Assembly: GCA_025359985.1 (NCBI GenBank)
Contig: JANYDB010000079.1
Coordinates: forward strand, 1-49,259
Length of the DNA: 49,259 nucleotides
From: Burkholderiales bacterium
GTDB lineage: Bacteria > Pseudomonadota > Gammaproteobacteria > Burkholderiales > Usitatibacteraceae
Direction: 5' to 3'
Notes under the pieces: model-generated
What the model was told of the DNA's origin: nothing
Databases searched by the model: none
The model's input: only the letters and a program-made list of their open reading frames with translations
Made by a program: the position numbers and the translations under genes
Shown: in pieces, positions 29,515 to 38,396 of the stretch
Layout: every line of letters starts with the position of its first letter
How positions within the stretch are numbered: the stretch's first letter is position 1

Positions 29515-30246
29515 CTACTGTGGGGGGTGTAAAACAACCAATAATCCACGCGCTTTTGATTTGCCCAGATTGGTAATGGCGTGCGGCGCATCTGCTGCAT
29601 AGCGAATAGTTTCCTGCACCGCCACTAACTGCACATCATCGCCACTTTGCACCCGCAGGGAACCACTTAATACGGTCAGGTGCTCACGCGAGCCTGGCTC
29701 ATGCGCTTCGCTGCGTAATGCACCGCCCGGCTGCACCGTGAGCTCATACCATTCGAAACGTCCCGCGAGATCAATCGGCCCGAGTATGCGCAGCTCACAC
29801 TTGCCGTCCGGGGTGCGCATGGTCGGCGTATGGTGTGCGGACACCAGACTGATAATCGGAGCACTTGCCTTCGCGGCACCTTCGATCAGCGCGCCCATTT
29901 CAACACCGAGGGCATTGGCCAGGCGCCACACTATGGCGATAGTAGGGTTGGTTTGATTACGCTCGATTTGCGAGAGCATCGACTTGGACACCCCCGATTG
30001 ACGCGACAACTCATCGAGCGATAACCCCCGCTGCTGACGTAATGTGGCAAGCGCTGCACTCACACCGGGAGGTTCCTGGAATGAAGAGGTGCGTGGTGAT
30101 GCGGTGGGAGGTGATTGGGCGCGCGATGAATGAATGCGCGCAGGCATATTACGCTTCGGCCTTGCATGGTCAGCTTGAGCTGTTGCTTGATCTACAGCCC
30201 GTGATTTTTTAATGGATGCGGCTTGAGTTGGCATTGACGTGTCCAT
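29515..30246 (-). CDS. XRE-cupin transcriptional regulator
   Basis: A 243-residue regulator. After about 60 polar, disordered residues, an XRE helix-turn-helix occupies about 62-118 (LATLRQQRGLSLDELSRQSG, VSKSMLSQIERNQTNPTIAI). A cupin sensor domain covers about 165-240 (GGALRSEAHEPGSREHLTVL, SGSLRVQSGDD). Proteins of this layout usually control nearby amino-acid or small-molecule catabolic genes. It is divergent from kbl-tdh and convergent with the ornithine cyclodeaminase gene, so either is a likely target (inference). Confidence 0.88.
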   Translation of the reverse strand: MDTSMPTQAASIKKSRAVDQATAQADHARPKRNMPARIHSSRAQSPPTASPRTSSFQEPPGVSAALATLRQQRGLSLDELSRQSGVSKSMLSQIERNQTNPTIAIVWRLANALGVEMGALIEGAAKASAPIISLVSAHHTPTMRTPDGKCELRILGPIDLAGRFEWYELTVQPGGALRSEAHEPGSREHLTVLSGSLRVQSGDDVQLVAVQETIRYAADAPHAITNLGKSKARGLLVVLHPPQ

Positions 30247-30523
30247 ATAAAAAATGGCTGGCTGAATAAATTAAATTGAATAAACAAATGAAAAGCTTGA
30301 CACGCAACAGGTGTTGTTTGATATATTGGACAAGTTGTGCGAAATACTGCACTTGCCGAATATAACGTACACAATTAGTATGGACGGACAGCGCTTAGGC
30401 AGCAAGTTATTTAGATTTTATGCCACGGACTGAACAGGCCGTTATGCTAATGCGTTTGCGGTGATGCCATTGTGGCAGTACCAAGCAATATTAATTTTTT
30501 TAACTTCTGATCATAATGCCGCC
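30247..30523. promoter_or_regulatory. Divergent control region XRE-cupin / kbl
   Basis: It contains a short palindrome CAACA-GG-TGTTG (30305-30316) and an imperfect inverted repeat built from ACAAGT (30330) and ACTTG (30351). Either could be an operator of the adjoining XRE-cupin regulator. No strong ribosome binding site precedes kbl. Confidence 0.35.
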
Positions 30524-31726
30524 ATGAACACAGCCACTCACTTTTACGAGCATATTCAGAACGAGCTCGACAACATTCATCATGCCGGACTATTTAAAGA
30601 AGAACGCATTTTGATCACGCCGCAGGGCGCGCTGGTGCGCATCCAAGATGGGCGTGAAGTGATTAATTTTTGCGCTAATAATTATCTTGGTTTATCCGCC
30701 CATCCAGCCGTGATTGCAGCGGCACATCACGCGTTGGATACACATGGTTATGGCCTGAGTTCGGTGCGGTTTATATGTGGCACGCAGGATATTCATAAGC
30801 AGCTCGAACAGCGCCTGTCGAGCTTTCTTGGCACGGAAGACACCATTCTGTACGCCGCTGCATTTGATGCCAACGGCGGTTTGTTTGAACCCTTACTGGG
30901 CGAGCAAGATGCCGTGATCTCGGATGCGCTCAATCACGCATCCATCATCGATGGCATTCGACTTTGCAAAGCCAAGCGCTATCGCTATACACATGATAAT
31001 TTGAATGATCTGGAAGCGCAGTTAAAGCAGGCCCGGGCGGATGGTGCTCGACATATATTAGTATTTACAGACGGCGTATTTTCGATGGATGGCACCATAG
31101 CCCAGCTCGATAAGATTCGCGAATTGGCTGATCGCTACGACGCATTGCTAGGCATCGACGAGTGCCATGCTTCTGGATTTTTAGGTCCTACTGGTCGCGG
31201 TACGCATGAACACTGCGGCCTTCTCGGCAAGGTGGACATCATCACCGGCACGCTGGGCAAGGCGCTGGGCGGTGCCAGCGGTGGCTTTACCAGCGGACGT
31301 AAAGAGGTGATTGCACTGTTGCGGCAACGCTCGCGACCCTATCTGTTCAGCAACACCGTGGCACCCTCTATTGTGGGCGCTTCAATTGCGGTACTGGATT
31401 TAATCGAAGGCTCCACGCAACTGCGCGACAAACTAGCCGCCAATACGGCCTTTTTTCGTCGTGAAATTGCGGCTGCAGGTTTTGAAATTAAGCCAGGCAT
31501 ACACCCGATCGTACCCGTAATGGTATATGACGCAGTCAAGGCGCAAGCATTGTCCAAACGTCTGCTTGAACTAGGCGTGTATGCAGTAGGATTTTTCTAT
31601 CCCGTCGTCGCTACCGGCCAGGCGCGGATACGTACACAGATTTCAGCGGTGCATGAAATGGCGCATCTGCAAAAAGCCGTAGCAGCATTTTCACAAGCGG
31701 GCCGTGAGCTGGGGATCATTGCTTAA
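30524..31726 (+). CDS. kbl: Glycine C-acetyltransferase (2-amino-3-ketobutyrate CoA ligase)
   Basis: A 400-residue alpha-oxoamine synthase, matching KBL length. It splits 2-amino-3-oxobutyrate with CoA into glycine and acetyl-CoA. Motifs: VINFCANNYLGLSAHPAVI, LSSVRFICGTQDIHKQLEQR, YAAAFDANGGLFE, DECHASGFLGPTGRGTHEHC and the PLP lysine in TGTLGKALGGASGGF. The frame is open from 30461, but KBL proteins start near FYEHIQNEL, so I choose the ATG at 30524. tdh follows 72 bases downstream, making the usual threonine-degradation pair. Confidence 0.95.
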   Translation: MNTATHFYEHIQNELDNIHHAGLFKEERILITPQGALVRIQDGREVINFCANNYLGLSAHPAVIAAAHHALDTHGYGLSSVRFICGTQDIHKQLEQRLSSFLGTEDTILYAAAFDANGGLFEPLLGEQDAVISDALNHASIIDGIRLCKAKRYRYTHDNLNDLEAQLKQARADGARHILVFTDGVFSMDGTIAQLDKIRELADRYDALLGIDECHASGFLGPTGRGTHEHCGLLGKVDIITGTLGKALGGASGGFTSGRKEVIALLRQRSRPYLFSNTVAPSIVGASIAVLDLIEGSTQLRDKLAANTAFFRREIAAAGFEIKPGIHPIVPVMVYDAVKAQALSKRLLELGVYAVGFFYPVVATGQARIRTQISAVHEMAHLQKAVAAFSQAGRELGIIA

Positions 31727-31798
31727 GCCGTTACGCAAGTCGTTACTCAAACAGTAGAACCTTACATAAGCATGCAGCAAGTTTTAAAGGAAATCCGT

Positions 31799-32776
31799 AT
31801 GTCATCAACTAAAATTTTAGTCATCGGCGCCAATGGTCAAATTGGTTCCGAGTTGATTGAAGCGCTGGCGGCTCGATATGGTAACCAATCGGTGCTGGCA
31901 ACTGATCTGGGTCCGCAAGGGCGTGTTGCCGATATTCACTATGAAACCCTTGACGCACTGGATGCCGCCAAGCTGGGCGCATTGGTCAAAACGCATGGGG
32001 TCAATCAAATTTATCTGCTCGCGGCGGCCCTTTCTGCCAAGGGCGAAAAAAACCCGTTGTGGGCCTGGGACCTTAATACACGTTCATTACTCAATGTGCT
32101 GGAATTAGCCCGCGAGGTAAAACTTGATCGTGTATTTTGGCCCAGCTCAATCGCCGCCTTTGGGCCGTCAACCCCCGCGATCATGACGCCGCAGACAACC
32201 GTGATGGACCCCACCACGGTTTATGGCTTGAGCAAACTGGTGGGCGAGCGCTGGTGTGATTGGTATCATCAAAATCATCATGTAGATGTGCGCAGCATCC
32301 GCTATCCCGGCTTGATCAGCTACAAAACCCCGCCGGGTGGCGGCACCACTGATTACGCCATTGAAATTTTTCATGCGGCTCGCGATCAGGGTCACTACAC
32401 CTGTTTTCTCGATGAGCATCAGGCATTGCCGATGATGTATATGCCCGACGCGATTCGTGCCACCCTTCAATTGATGGAAGCGCCCGCAGCCACCGTGCAT
32501 GAACGCGGCTCATACAATCTCGCGGGCTTAAGCTTCACACCCGCACAAATCGCGCTCAGCATTAAACGGCATTTGCCTAATTTTGAGATCCGCTACGCAC
32601 CCGATTTTCGTCAGGCAATCGCAGCATCATGGCCGCAGAGCATTGATGACGCCAAAGCCCAAGCCGATTGGCATTGGCAAGCCCAGTTTGATATGGATGC
32701 GATGGTTGACGACATGCTGTTGCACATTCCAGCCATACAGTCCGCAGCACAGCCAGCAACACGCAAAGTGGCTTAG
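31799..32776 (+). CDS. NAD-dependent L-threonine 3-dehydrogenase, short-chain (epimerase-like) type
   Basis: A 325-residue extended SDR. It starts MSSTKILVIGANGQIGSELI with the GxxGxxG NAD motif and has the active-site YGLSKLVGERW (YxxxK) after WPSSIAAFGPSTP. SIRYPGLISYKTPPGGGTTD and YAIEIFH are typical of the epimerase-type threonine dehydrogenases, not the zinc MDR enzyme of E. coli. It oxidises threonine to 2-amino-3-oxobutyrate, the substrate of the upstream kbl product. AAGGAAA precedes the ATG at 31799. Confidence 0.93.
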   Translation: MSSTKILVIGANGQIGSELIEALAARYGNQSVLATDLGPQGRVADIHYETLDALDAAKLGALVKTHGVNQIYLLAAALSAKGEKNPLWAWDLNTRSLLNVLELAREVKLDRVFWPSSIAAFGPSTPAIMTPQTTVMDPTTVYGLSKLVGERWCDWYHQNHHVDVRSIRYPGLISYKTPPGGGTTDYAIEIFHAARDQGHYTCFLDEHQALPMMYMPDAIRATLQLMEAPAATVHERGSYNLAGLSFTPAQIALSIKRHLPNFEIRYAPDFRQAIAASWPQSIDDAKAQADWHWQAQFDMDAMVDDMLLHIPAIQSAAQPATRKVA

Positions 32777-32887
32777 CACAGCCTATATTCAGACCAAGAA
32801 ATTCGAGGCTATCCAGCAGCCTGTCGGGCATAACGGATCAATGCGAATATGTGCTGCACAGTCCAGATCATTTGCAACCGACTCTCT

Positions 32888-33652
32888 TTAAGTCCGGCTG
32901 GCTTCAAGCCAGCTACGCAGCACAAATGTAGTGGCATCGGGCTGCTCAAGCGGCGGTAAATGCCCAGCGGCTTCAATCGAAACAAATTTGGCGGCGGGTA
33001 CAAGTGCCGCCATTTTTCGATGTAATTCCGGCGGGCATATCCGGTCATCAGCACCGCAGGCAATAAGCGTTGGAACATTTATCTTATTGAGCTGCGGCCA
33101 GAAATCGCGGCGCGTGGCAAGAGCCGTTATTTGCGCAGCAAACGCGGCCACTCCAAGAGCCCGCGCCATGGCAACAACGGTATTGTGCAGCTCTTGCGTA
33201 ACGGTATCAGATGCAGCGCCAGTGATGGCGTCAGTTGTGGCGTCCATAGTGCTAGAGTCATCCACACCTTTTGCAAAATAGGCCGATGCAAGTTGCGTTT
33301 CTATCATGTTGTGAAAGTCGCCATGAACCGCGGCCAAAATCTGTGCATCGCGGCGGTTACGCCGCTCGCGCGTATCTGCGCCACAATCGGTATCGAATAA
33401 CACCATCGCGGCAACTCGTGTGGGTTCCTGACGCCATATTTCGAGAGCGACCATGCCGCCCATCGAAAGGCCAATCGGGATCAGCGAACCCGCATTTTCA
33501 GCAAGCACCTTGGCGGCCATGGCATCAATACTATCCTCAAAACCGTAATCAACCGCCACGCATGGCCATTGGTTCGACAACGCCTGCTGCGGCGCACGCC
33601 ACAAGCGCTCATCGCACAAAGTACCCGGTAAAAACAGCAATGTTGCAGCCAA
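32888..33652 (-). CDS. Alpha/beta hydrolase
   Basis: A 254-residue alpha/beta hydrolase. It shows LLFLPGTLCDERLWRAPQQA (oxyanion region), the nucleophile elbow IGLSMGGMVALEIW, the acid in ACGADDRICPPELHRK and the His in IEAAGHLPPLEQPD. The catalytic triad is complete, so it is probably an active esterase or C-C/C-O hydrolase; the substrate is unknown. It starts with TTG at 33652, one base after the bicupin stop (TAG), so coupling is likely. It is the last gene of the hisD-like operon. Confidence 0.85.
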   Translation of the reverse strand: MAATLLFLPGTLCDERLWRAPQQALSNQWPCVAVDYGFEDSIDAMAAKVLAENAGSLIPIGLSMGGMVALEIWRQEPTRVAAMVLFDTDCGADTRERRNRRDAQILAAVHGDFHNMIETQLASAYFAKGVDDSSTMDATTDAITGAASDTVTQELHNTVVAMARALGVAAFAAQITALATRRDFWPQLNKINVPTLIACGADDRICPPELHRKMAALVPAAKFVSIEAAGHLPPLEQPDATTFVLRSWLEASRT

Positions 33653-33653
33653 A

Positions 33654-34718
33654 CTAAGCAGCCCGCAACAGCATCATGTGCATAGGCTGCGGAGCATCGC
33701 CGCCGAGCACAATGAATATTTCTGCATCGCCGATCGCCTCAATCTGGCGAGCCATACCTGTCGGCACCGTGAAGGTATCACCGACTGTCAGCTCAACGCT
33801 TTCCTGCAGATTATTGCGCCAAATAATACGGCCGCGATGAATCATCAGCACCTCGGCACATTCAAGAACGTGCATCGTCGTTTGCGCGCCTGCCTGAAGC
33901 CGTAAATGCCGTAATGAAAAGCCGTGCGGCTTTGAGATAGGTGCCAGTAAAAATGTGTCTGCTATTTTTGCAGGGCCGATGATGACTGAATCGATGATCG
34001 ATTCGGTGACCAACCCGCTCAACGATTCACCAAGCGCGGAACGATTCGCTTTAGCTGTATCTGCAGCCAAGGTTTCGTGCCGCACCACGTTGGCGATCAT
34101 CTCCTCCACACAAGGCTCGCGTATGTAGGCAACGTCGGCCCTGCTTGAGGGCTCCACCGCCGTCGCATCGGCTGGCACGACCTCGCCCACGGTGGTGTCC
34201 ACCAAGCTGCCGTCATCAAGCAAAATTAGGCCAAAGCCGCGCGCTTTCTCAATCACATGCGGCGCCCAATGGACGCGTCCAGGGTCATCGCCGCCCAGCA
34301 CCGCAAACATGAAACCCACATCATGGCCCACGTTCTCGAAACCGCGAAATATATGAATGGGAATCGAAATGGTATCGCCTGGTTTGAGCACCACCTCACC
34401 CGCATCGCCATGCTCACCCCAAAAAAAGCGCCATGTGCCTTGATGGATAATAAATACCTCTTCCGAATCATGGCTGTGAAGTGAATTAGTACAACCCGGT
34501 GGTTGGCGTGCGCCGCCAATATTAAAGCCATGCAGCTCGCGAATATGCACATGCTGATGCGGATTTTCGGCAACGCCTGGGCCGATAATAGTGAAGTTTT
34601 CTTTTTTATCGCTACCTGGGCTGCGCGCGTCGATAAATGCATTGGTGCACGGCTGTAGCTCGCCGTATCGCACCAGGCATGCTTGTAGTTGGGGTGAAAG
34701 ATTTTTGATCAGAGACAC
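33654..34718 (-). CDS. Bicupin protein
   Basis: A 354-residue protein with two cupin domains. Cupin 1 (about residues 85-150) keeps a metal site: SLHSHDSEEVFIIHQGTWRF (HxHxxxxE) and PIHIFRGFENVG (second-motif His). Cupin 2 (about 270-345) has TMHVLECAEVLMIHRGR and DTFTVPTGMARQ, with the HxH and later His lost, so it is probably structural. The frame is open to a GTG at 34748. I prefer the GTG at 34718 because AAGGA lies six bases before it. This could be a dioxygenase or isomerase; the reaction is unknown. It lies in the hisD-SDR-cupin-hydrolase operon. Confidence 0.83.
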   Translation of the reverse strand: MSLIKNLSPQLQACLVRYGELQPCTNAFIDARSPGSDKKENFTIIGPGVAENPHQHVHIRELHGFNIGGARQPPGCTNSLHSHDSEEVFIIHQGTWRFFWGEHGDAGEVVLKPGDTISIPIHIFRGFENVGHDVGFMFAVLGGDDPGRVHWAPHVIEKARGFGLILLDDGSLVDTTVGEVVPADATAVEPSSRADVAYIREPCVEEMIANVVRHETLAADTAKANRSALGESLSGLVTESIIDSVIIGPAKIADTFLLAPISKPHGFSLRHLRLQAGAQTTMHVLECAEVLMIHRGRIIWRNNLQESVELTVGDTFTVPTGMARQIEAIGDAEIFIVLGGDAPQPMHMMLLRAA

Positions 34719-34823
34719 ATCAAGTCCTTGGCATATTTTAAAGCGCACTGCTTTACGGATTTATTTAGCGAACTGTGGCCTAGTAAATTGTTTGCGGAAT
34801 CATTTAGTTTATTGAGCAGCCGT

Positions 34824-35618
34824 TCATGCCAGCCCGCGCCCGCCATCAACAGCAAACACCGTCCCCGTTGAAAACCTGAAATGAGTAGCCGTCGCCACCA
34901 CTGCTTGTGCGACTTCGGCAGGTACTGCCAAACGCGCCAACGGAGTGCGCATCACCTGCTCCTCCCGCCATTTCGGATCGAGACTTTTAACGAACTCGGT
35001 GTCAACCAGACCAGGCGAAACCGAGACGACGCGGATAGCCGGTGCCAACGCGCGCGCCAGTGATTTAGTCATATTATCCAGCGCCGCTTTTGATGCGCAA
35101 TACATGATGTTGCTGCCCATCGCACTTGCAGCGGCGATCGATGAGATATTAACAATCAAGCCCGCACCACAGCGCACCAGAAGCGGGCGCAGCGCGCGCG
35201 CAGTAGCAAATGGCCCGCGCACATTGACCGCGAGGATTTCATCGATAAGCGCATCATCGAGCCCATCCAAATCGCTATGCGCAACGAAACGGGTGGTGCC
35301 TGCGCAGTTGACCAGCATATTGAGCTGACCGTAATGCTGGTCGATATCGTTGGCAAGGTTTGCCAACCCCGCGCTATCGGTAACGGATACGGCCATCGCC
35401 CGGTGGTGCTGACTATGCAATCCCGATGACAAGCGATTGGCCAAGGCATGCGCCACTTCTGCAGATTGATTAAATCCGACTATGACGCTGGCGCCCTCGG
35501 CCGCCAGTGCATCACAAATGGCCGCGCCTAAACCGCCCGCACCGCCTGTCACCAGCGCCACCTGGTTAATAAGTTTGGGCTGGATATTGATGGGACGATT
35601 GTCTGTGGCGACGGTCAT
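34824..35618 (-). CDS. Short-chain dehydrogenase/reductase
   Basis: A 264-residue classical SDR: VALVTGGAGGLGAAICDALA (NAD(P) motif TGxxxGxG), LNMLVNCAGTTRF (NNAG variant), LIVNISSIAAAS with the catalytic Ser, and YCASKAALDNMTKSLARALA (YxxxK). VSPGLVDTEFV and FSTGTVFAVDGGRGLA close the fold. The frame is open to 35681, but the ATG at 35618 lies 10 bases after the hisD-like stop and avoids overlap. It is probably a dehydrogenase acting on a hydroxy-acid or polyol intermediate of the local pathway (inference). Confidence 0.88.
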   Translation of the reverse strand: MTVATDNRPINIQPKLINQVALVTGGAGGLGAAICDALAAEGASVIVGFNQSAEVAHALANRLSSGLHSQHHRAMAVSVTDSAGLANLANDIDQHYGQLNMLVNCAGTTRFVAHSDLDGLDDALIDEILAVNVRGPFATARALRPLLVRCGAGLIVNISSIAAASAMGSNIMYCASKAALDNMTKSLARALAPAIRVVSVSPGLVDTEFVKSLDPKWREEQVMRTPLARLAVPAEVAQAVVATATHFRFSTGTVFAVDGGRGLA

Positions 35619-35628
35619 GGGTGATCGA

Positions 35629-36906
35629 TCATTTTTTAAAGCGGCGCACACGTATATCGGCTTGTTCTTTATGGCCTGCAAAATGTTCTAGCTCGCACAG
35701 CCGTGAGCAATATTCGCCGATCATAATGGACGCCTCATCGGTCAGCACCCGCTGATATGAATGAGTTTTAATAAATTTGCCGACCCATAATCCGCCGGTG
35801 TAGCGCCCGGCGCGATTGGTTGGCAGGGTGTGGTTGGTACCGATGACTTTATCGCCATACGATACATTGGTGCGATGGCCTAAAAATAACGCGCCGTATT
35901 GCGTCATGCGCTCTAGAAACCAGTCCGGATCTTTCGTCATCACCTGTACATGCTCCGAGCAGATACGCTCTGCCTCCTGGAGCATTTCATCTTCAGTATC
36001 ACAAAGAATAATTTGCCCATAATCGCGCCATGCCACGCTGGCCACATCGCGCGTAGCCAGACGCGCGAGCACGCTCTCGATCTGGGCTGGTAGCTCCGCT
36101 GCAATTTTCCGGCTGGTGGTGATGCACACAGCAGGTGAATTGGGGCCGTGCTCGGCCTGACCTAATAAATCTACCGCAACTAGTTCAGCATCAACCGTGT
36201 CATCGCAAATCACCATCGTTTCGGTAGGGCCGGCCTGAAGATCAATGCCCACGCGACCGTAAAGCTGGCGCTTGGCTTCGGCCACATACGCATTGCCCGG
36301 GCCGACCAGCATATCTACAGGCTGCACATTTTCAGTGCCAAGTGCCATCATCGCAACCGCCTGCACACCACCGACTACATAAATTTCATCCGCGCCGGCC
36401 ATCGACATCGCAGCCACAATCGCGGCAGCGGGCTTGCCTTCATACGGCGGCGCGCAGGCGATCACGCGCTTCACCCCGGCAACCTTGGCCGTCAACACGC
36501 CCATGTGTGCGGAGGCCAGCAGCGGATATTTACCGCCGGGCACATAACAACCTACCGAATTGATCGGAATATTTTTATGCCCCAGCACAACCCCCGGCAG
36601 AGTCTCAACTTCGACATCCTTAAATGACAGTAACTGGATTTGCGCGAACCGCTTGATTTGCGTTTGCGCAAACCGAATATCCTCAATCGCCTGTGCGGGC
36701 AGTGACGCAATGCAGGCCGCAATTTCGGCGTCCGTCAACCGGAAAGAAGCTGGATTCCATCGATCAAACTTGAGCGAATATTCATGAATGGCCGCATCGC
36801 CACGTTTTTCAATATCGCTCAAAATAGCTTCCACAGTCGTCCGCACACCGGTGTCCAGCTGCGCCTTCTGATCTGCTAGTTGCCCCTCTTTTAGATATTG
36901 AATCAT
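35629..36906 (-). CDS. HisD-family dehydrogenase, probably catabolic
   Basis: A 425-residue histidinol dehydrogenase homologue. Zinc and catalytic residues are present: [12 protein letters not shown] (Q and H ligands), [11 protein letters not shown] (Glu-His), [14 protein letters not shown] (Asp ligand) and LEHFAGH (His ligand). The segment [12 protein letters not shown] replaces the AGPSE of biosynthetic HisD, and [20 protein letters not shown] also differs. No other his gene is nearby. Catabolic HisD homologues such as HpsN oxidise a primary alcohol to a carboxylate in two steps, so a similar job on another substrate is likely. It heads an operon with SDR, bicupin and hydrolase. Confidence 0.88.
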   Translation of the reverse strand: MIQYLKEGQLADQKAQLDTGVRTTVEAILSDIEKRGDAAIHEYSLKFDRWNPASFRLTDAEIAACIASLPAQAIEDIRFAQTQIKRFAQIQLLSFKDVEVETLPGVVLGHKNIPINSVGCYVPGGKYPLLASAHMGVLTAKVAGVKRVIACAPPYEGKPAAAIVAAMSMAGADEIYVVGGVQAVAMMALGTENVQPVDMLVGPGNAYVAEAKRQLYGRVGIDLQAGPTETMVICDDTVDAELVAVDLLGQAEHGPNSPAVCITTSRKIAAELPAQIESVLARLATRDVASVAWRDYGQIILCDTEDEMLQEAERICSEHVQVMTKDPDWFLERMTQYGALFLGHRTNVSYGDKVIGTNHTLPTNRAGRYTGGLWVGKFIKTHSYQRVLTDEASIMIGEYCSRLCELEHFAGHKEQADIRVRRFKK

Positions 36907-37262
36907 GTCTACTCTTTCGGTCGGACTTCAATGGATACGGCGCGGGTAAAAATTGCGCCCATAAAAAAATGTTAAAAATTGCGGCTAAAGTAAATGTTCA
37001 ATACCTTGGCAAATAATATTTAAAGATATTATATACTTCACTTGTACTGCGAATGCAAACCACTTTTTATATTTGCTTGCGTTTAAGTGATCGTGTTTAA
37101 CGACGATGCAGCTCAATAATCACCACAAATTTTTGCATCCGCAGTATGTAACCGATTGCAAAATAACCCGTGTGAGTGTCCTGTAGTGTTGAAGATACTG
37201 AAAATGCATGACCCATTTTAGTAATGCGCAATGAAAAAACAACAGGCCAAACAAGTGACGCC
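36907..37262. promoter_or_regulatory. Divergent control region, hisD-like operon / NTF2-like gene
   Basis: A 356-base AT-rich spacer with no gene. GTTTAA occurs as a direct repeat 14 bases apart (37081 and 37095). The 9-mer CGTTTAAGT (37080-37088) is identical to part of the palindromic site upstream of lacI (41653-41661). Promoters for both operons must lie here, but none is clear enough to place. Confidence 0.4.
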
Positions 37263-38255
37263 ATGAATAAAAATATGCCCGGATTTGACCCTGAATTTAC
37301 CGATCTTGATCATTACATCCGGGTTATTACCGACCGTATATGGGAGGGCCGTCGCATTGACGATATTTATACCTATTACGCGGATCCCTGCATAGTTGAA
37401 ACACCGTCGTCTGTGAGTACCGAGGTTGCGGATGTCGTGTCGGGCACTATAGCCACCCTTGCCCAGTTTCCAGACCGGCGCTTGCTGGCTGAAGATATTA
37501 TTCAGTCGGGCCATGCCGATGGCGGCTATTTAAGTTCACACCGCATTATCTCGACCATGACGCATCAAGGCGATGGCAATTTTGGTAAGGCGACCGGACG
37601 CAAAATTCATGTGCGTACGATTGCTGATTGCGTGTGTAAAGACAACCGCATCATTCATGAATGGCTAGTGCGCGATCAGGCGGCTATCGCGCAACAGATA
37701 GGCATTGAGCCGCGCACGCTCGCGCAGCAATGGCTGGATGAGCGCGGTGGCTGGAACAAACCCGTGGCCCCACCTGCGCCAGTGCAATATCTATATCACT
37801 CACATGTGAGTTGTGATCCGTTAGCAGTGGCGTATGCGGCAGCGATTGAGCAATGCGCGCTGAGCCGCACAGGCGCCCCGCCAGACGCCGCACGAACCTA
37901 TGATGATGCGGTACATCACCTAGGGCCCGGTGGCGTGACCCGCTATGGGCAGGCTGAAGTGGCAGCGTATTGGCAACAATTGTTTCGGATATTTGTGCCG
38001 ACCTCGTTTGTTGTGGAGCATTTAGCCTTGCAAAGTGGTGACGGCCGTTGTGATCGCATAGCACTTCGCTGGCGCGCCAACACTATCCACCAAGGCGCTG
38101 GTGCATTTGGCATGGCCACCGGCAAACCCGTCGAAATCATGGGCATTAACCATGTCGAATGCTGGCGTGGCAGGGTGCTGCGCGAATGGGTATTGGTGGA
38201 CAATATTGCGCTATGGATGCAGGTGCTGGATGTGAGTGCAGAGCGTGAGCATTAA
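37263..38255 (+). CDS. Two-domain NTF2/SnoaL-like protein (copy A)
   Basis: A 330-residue protein made of two NTF2-like domains. Domain 1 (about 1-150) contains RVITDRIWEGRRIDDIYTYY and IADCVCKDNRIIHEWLVRDQ. Domain 2 (about 185-330) contains VAAYWQQLFRIFVPTSFVVE and HVECWRGRVLREWVLVDNIA. Each ends with the strand pattern of SnoaL/polyketide-cyclase proteins. It resembles the gene at 44819 in length, duplication and the ending (LREWV.VD.I.L..Q). It is divergent from the hisD-like operon. Function is unknown; isomerase, hydratase or ligand binding are possible. I use the ATG at 37263. Confidence 0.8.
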   Translation: MNKNMPGFDPEFTDLDHYIRVITDRIWEGRRIDDIYTYYADPCIVETPSSVSTEVADVVSGTIATLAQFPDRRLLAEDIIQSGHADGGYLSSHRIISTMTHQGDGNFGKATGRKIHVRTIADCVCKDNRIIHEWLVRDQAAIAQQIGIEPRTLAQQWLDERGGWNKPVAPPAPVQYLYHSHVSCDPLAVAYAAAIEQCALSRTGAPPDAARTYDDAVHHLGPGGVTRYGQAEVAAYWQQLFRIFVPTSFVVEHLALQSGDGRCDRIALRWRANTIHQGAGAFGMATGKPVEIMGINHVECWRGRVLREWVLVDNIALWMQVLDVSAEREH

Positions 38256-38396
38256 GAGAGAGCGCTGATCGTAAGTAGCGAGCGTAAGCGCTGAATAAAA
38301 GCGCGCCCACTTAATCAATAAAAAAAAATGAAACTGCCCGACTGGCGGTGCTTCCCAACGCTTTTTGTTCCAGGATCCCCGTGGATAGGCGATCTA

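Noticed and set aside
35629-36906. Histidine biosynthesis locus
   Set aside because: The HisD-like gene has no other his genes around it and shows altered substrate-site residues, so a catabolic role is preferred.
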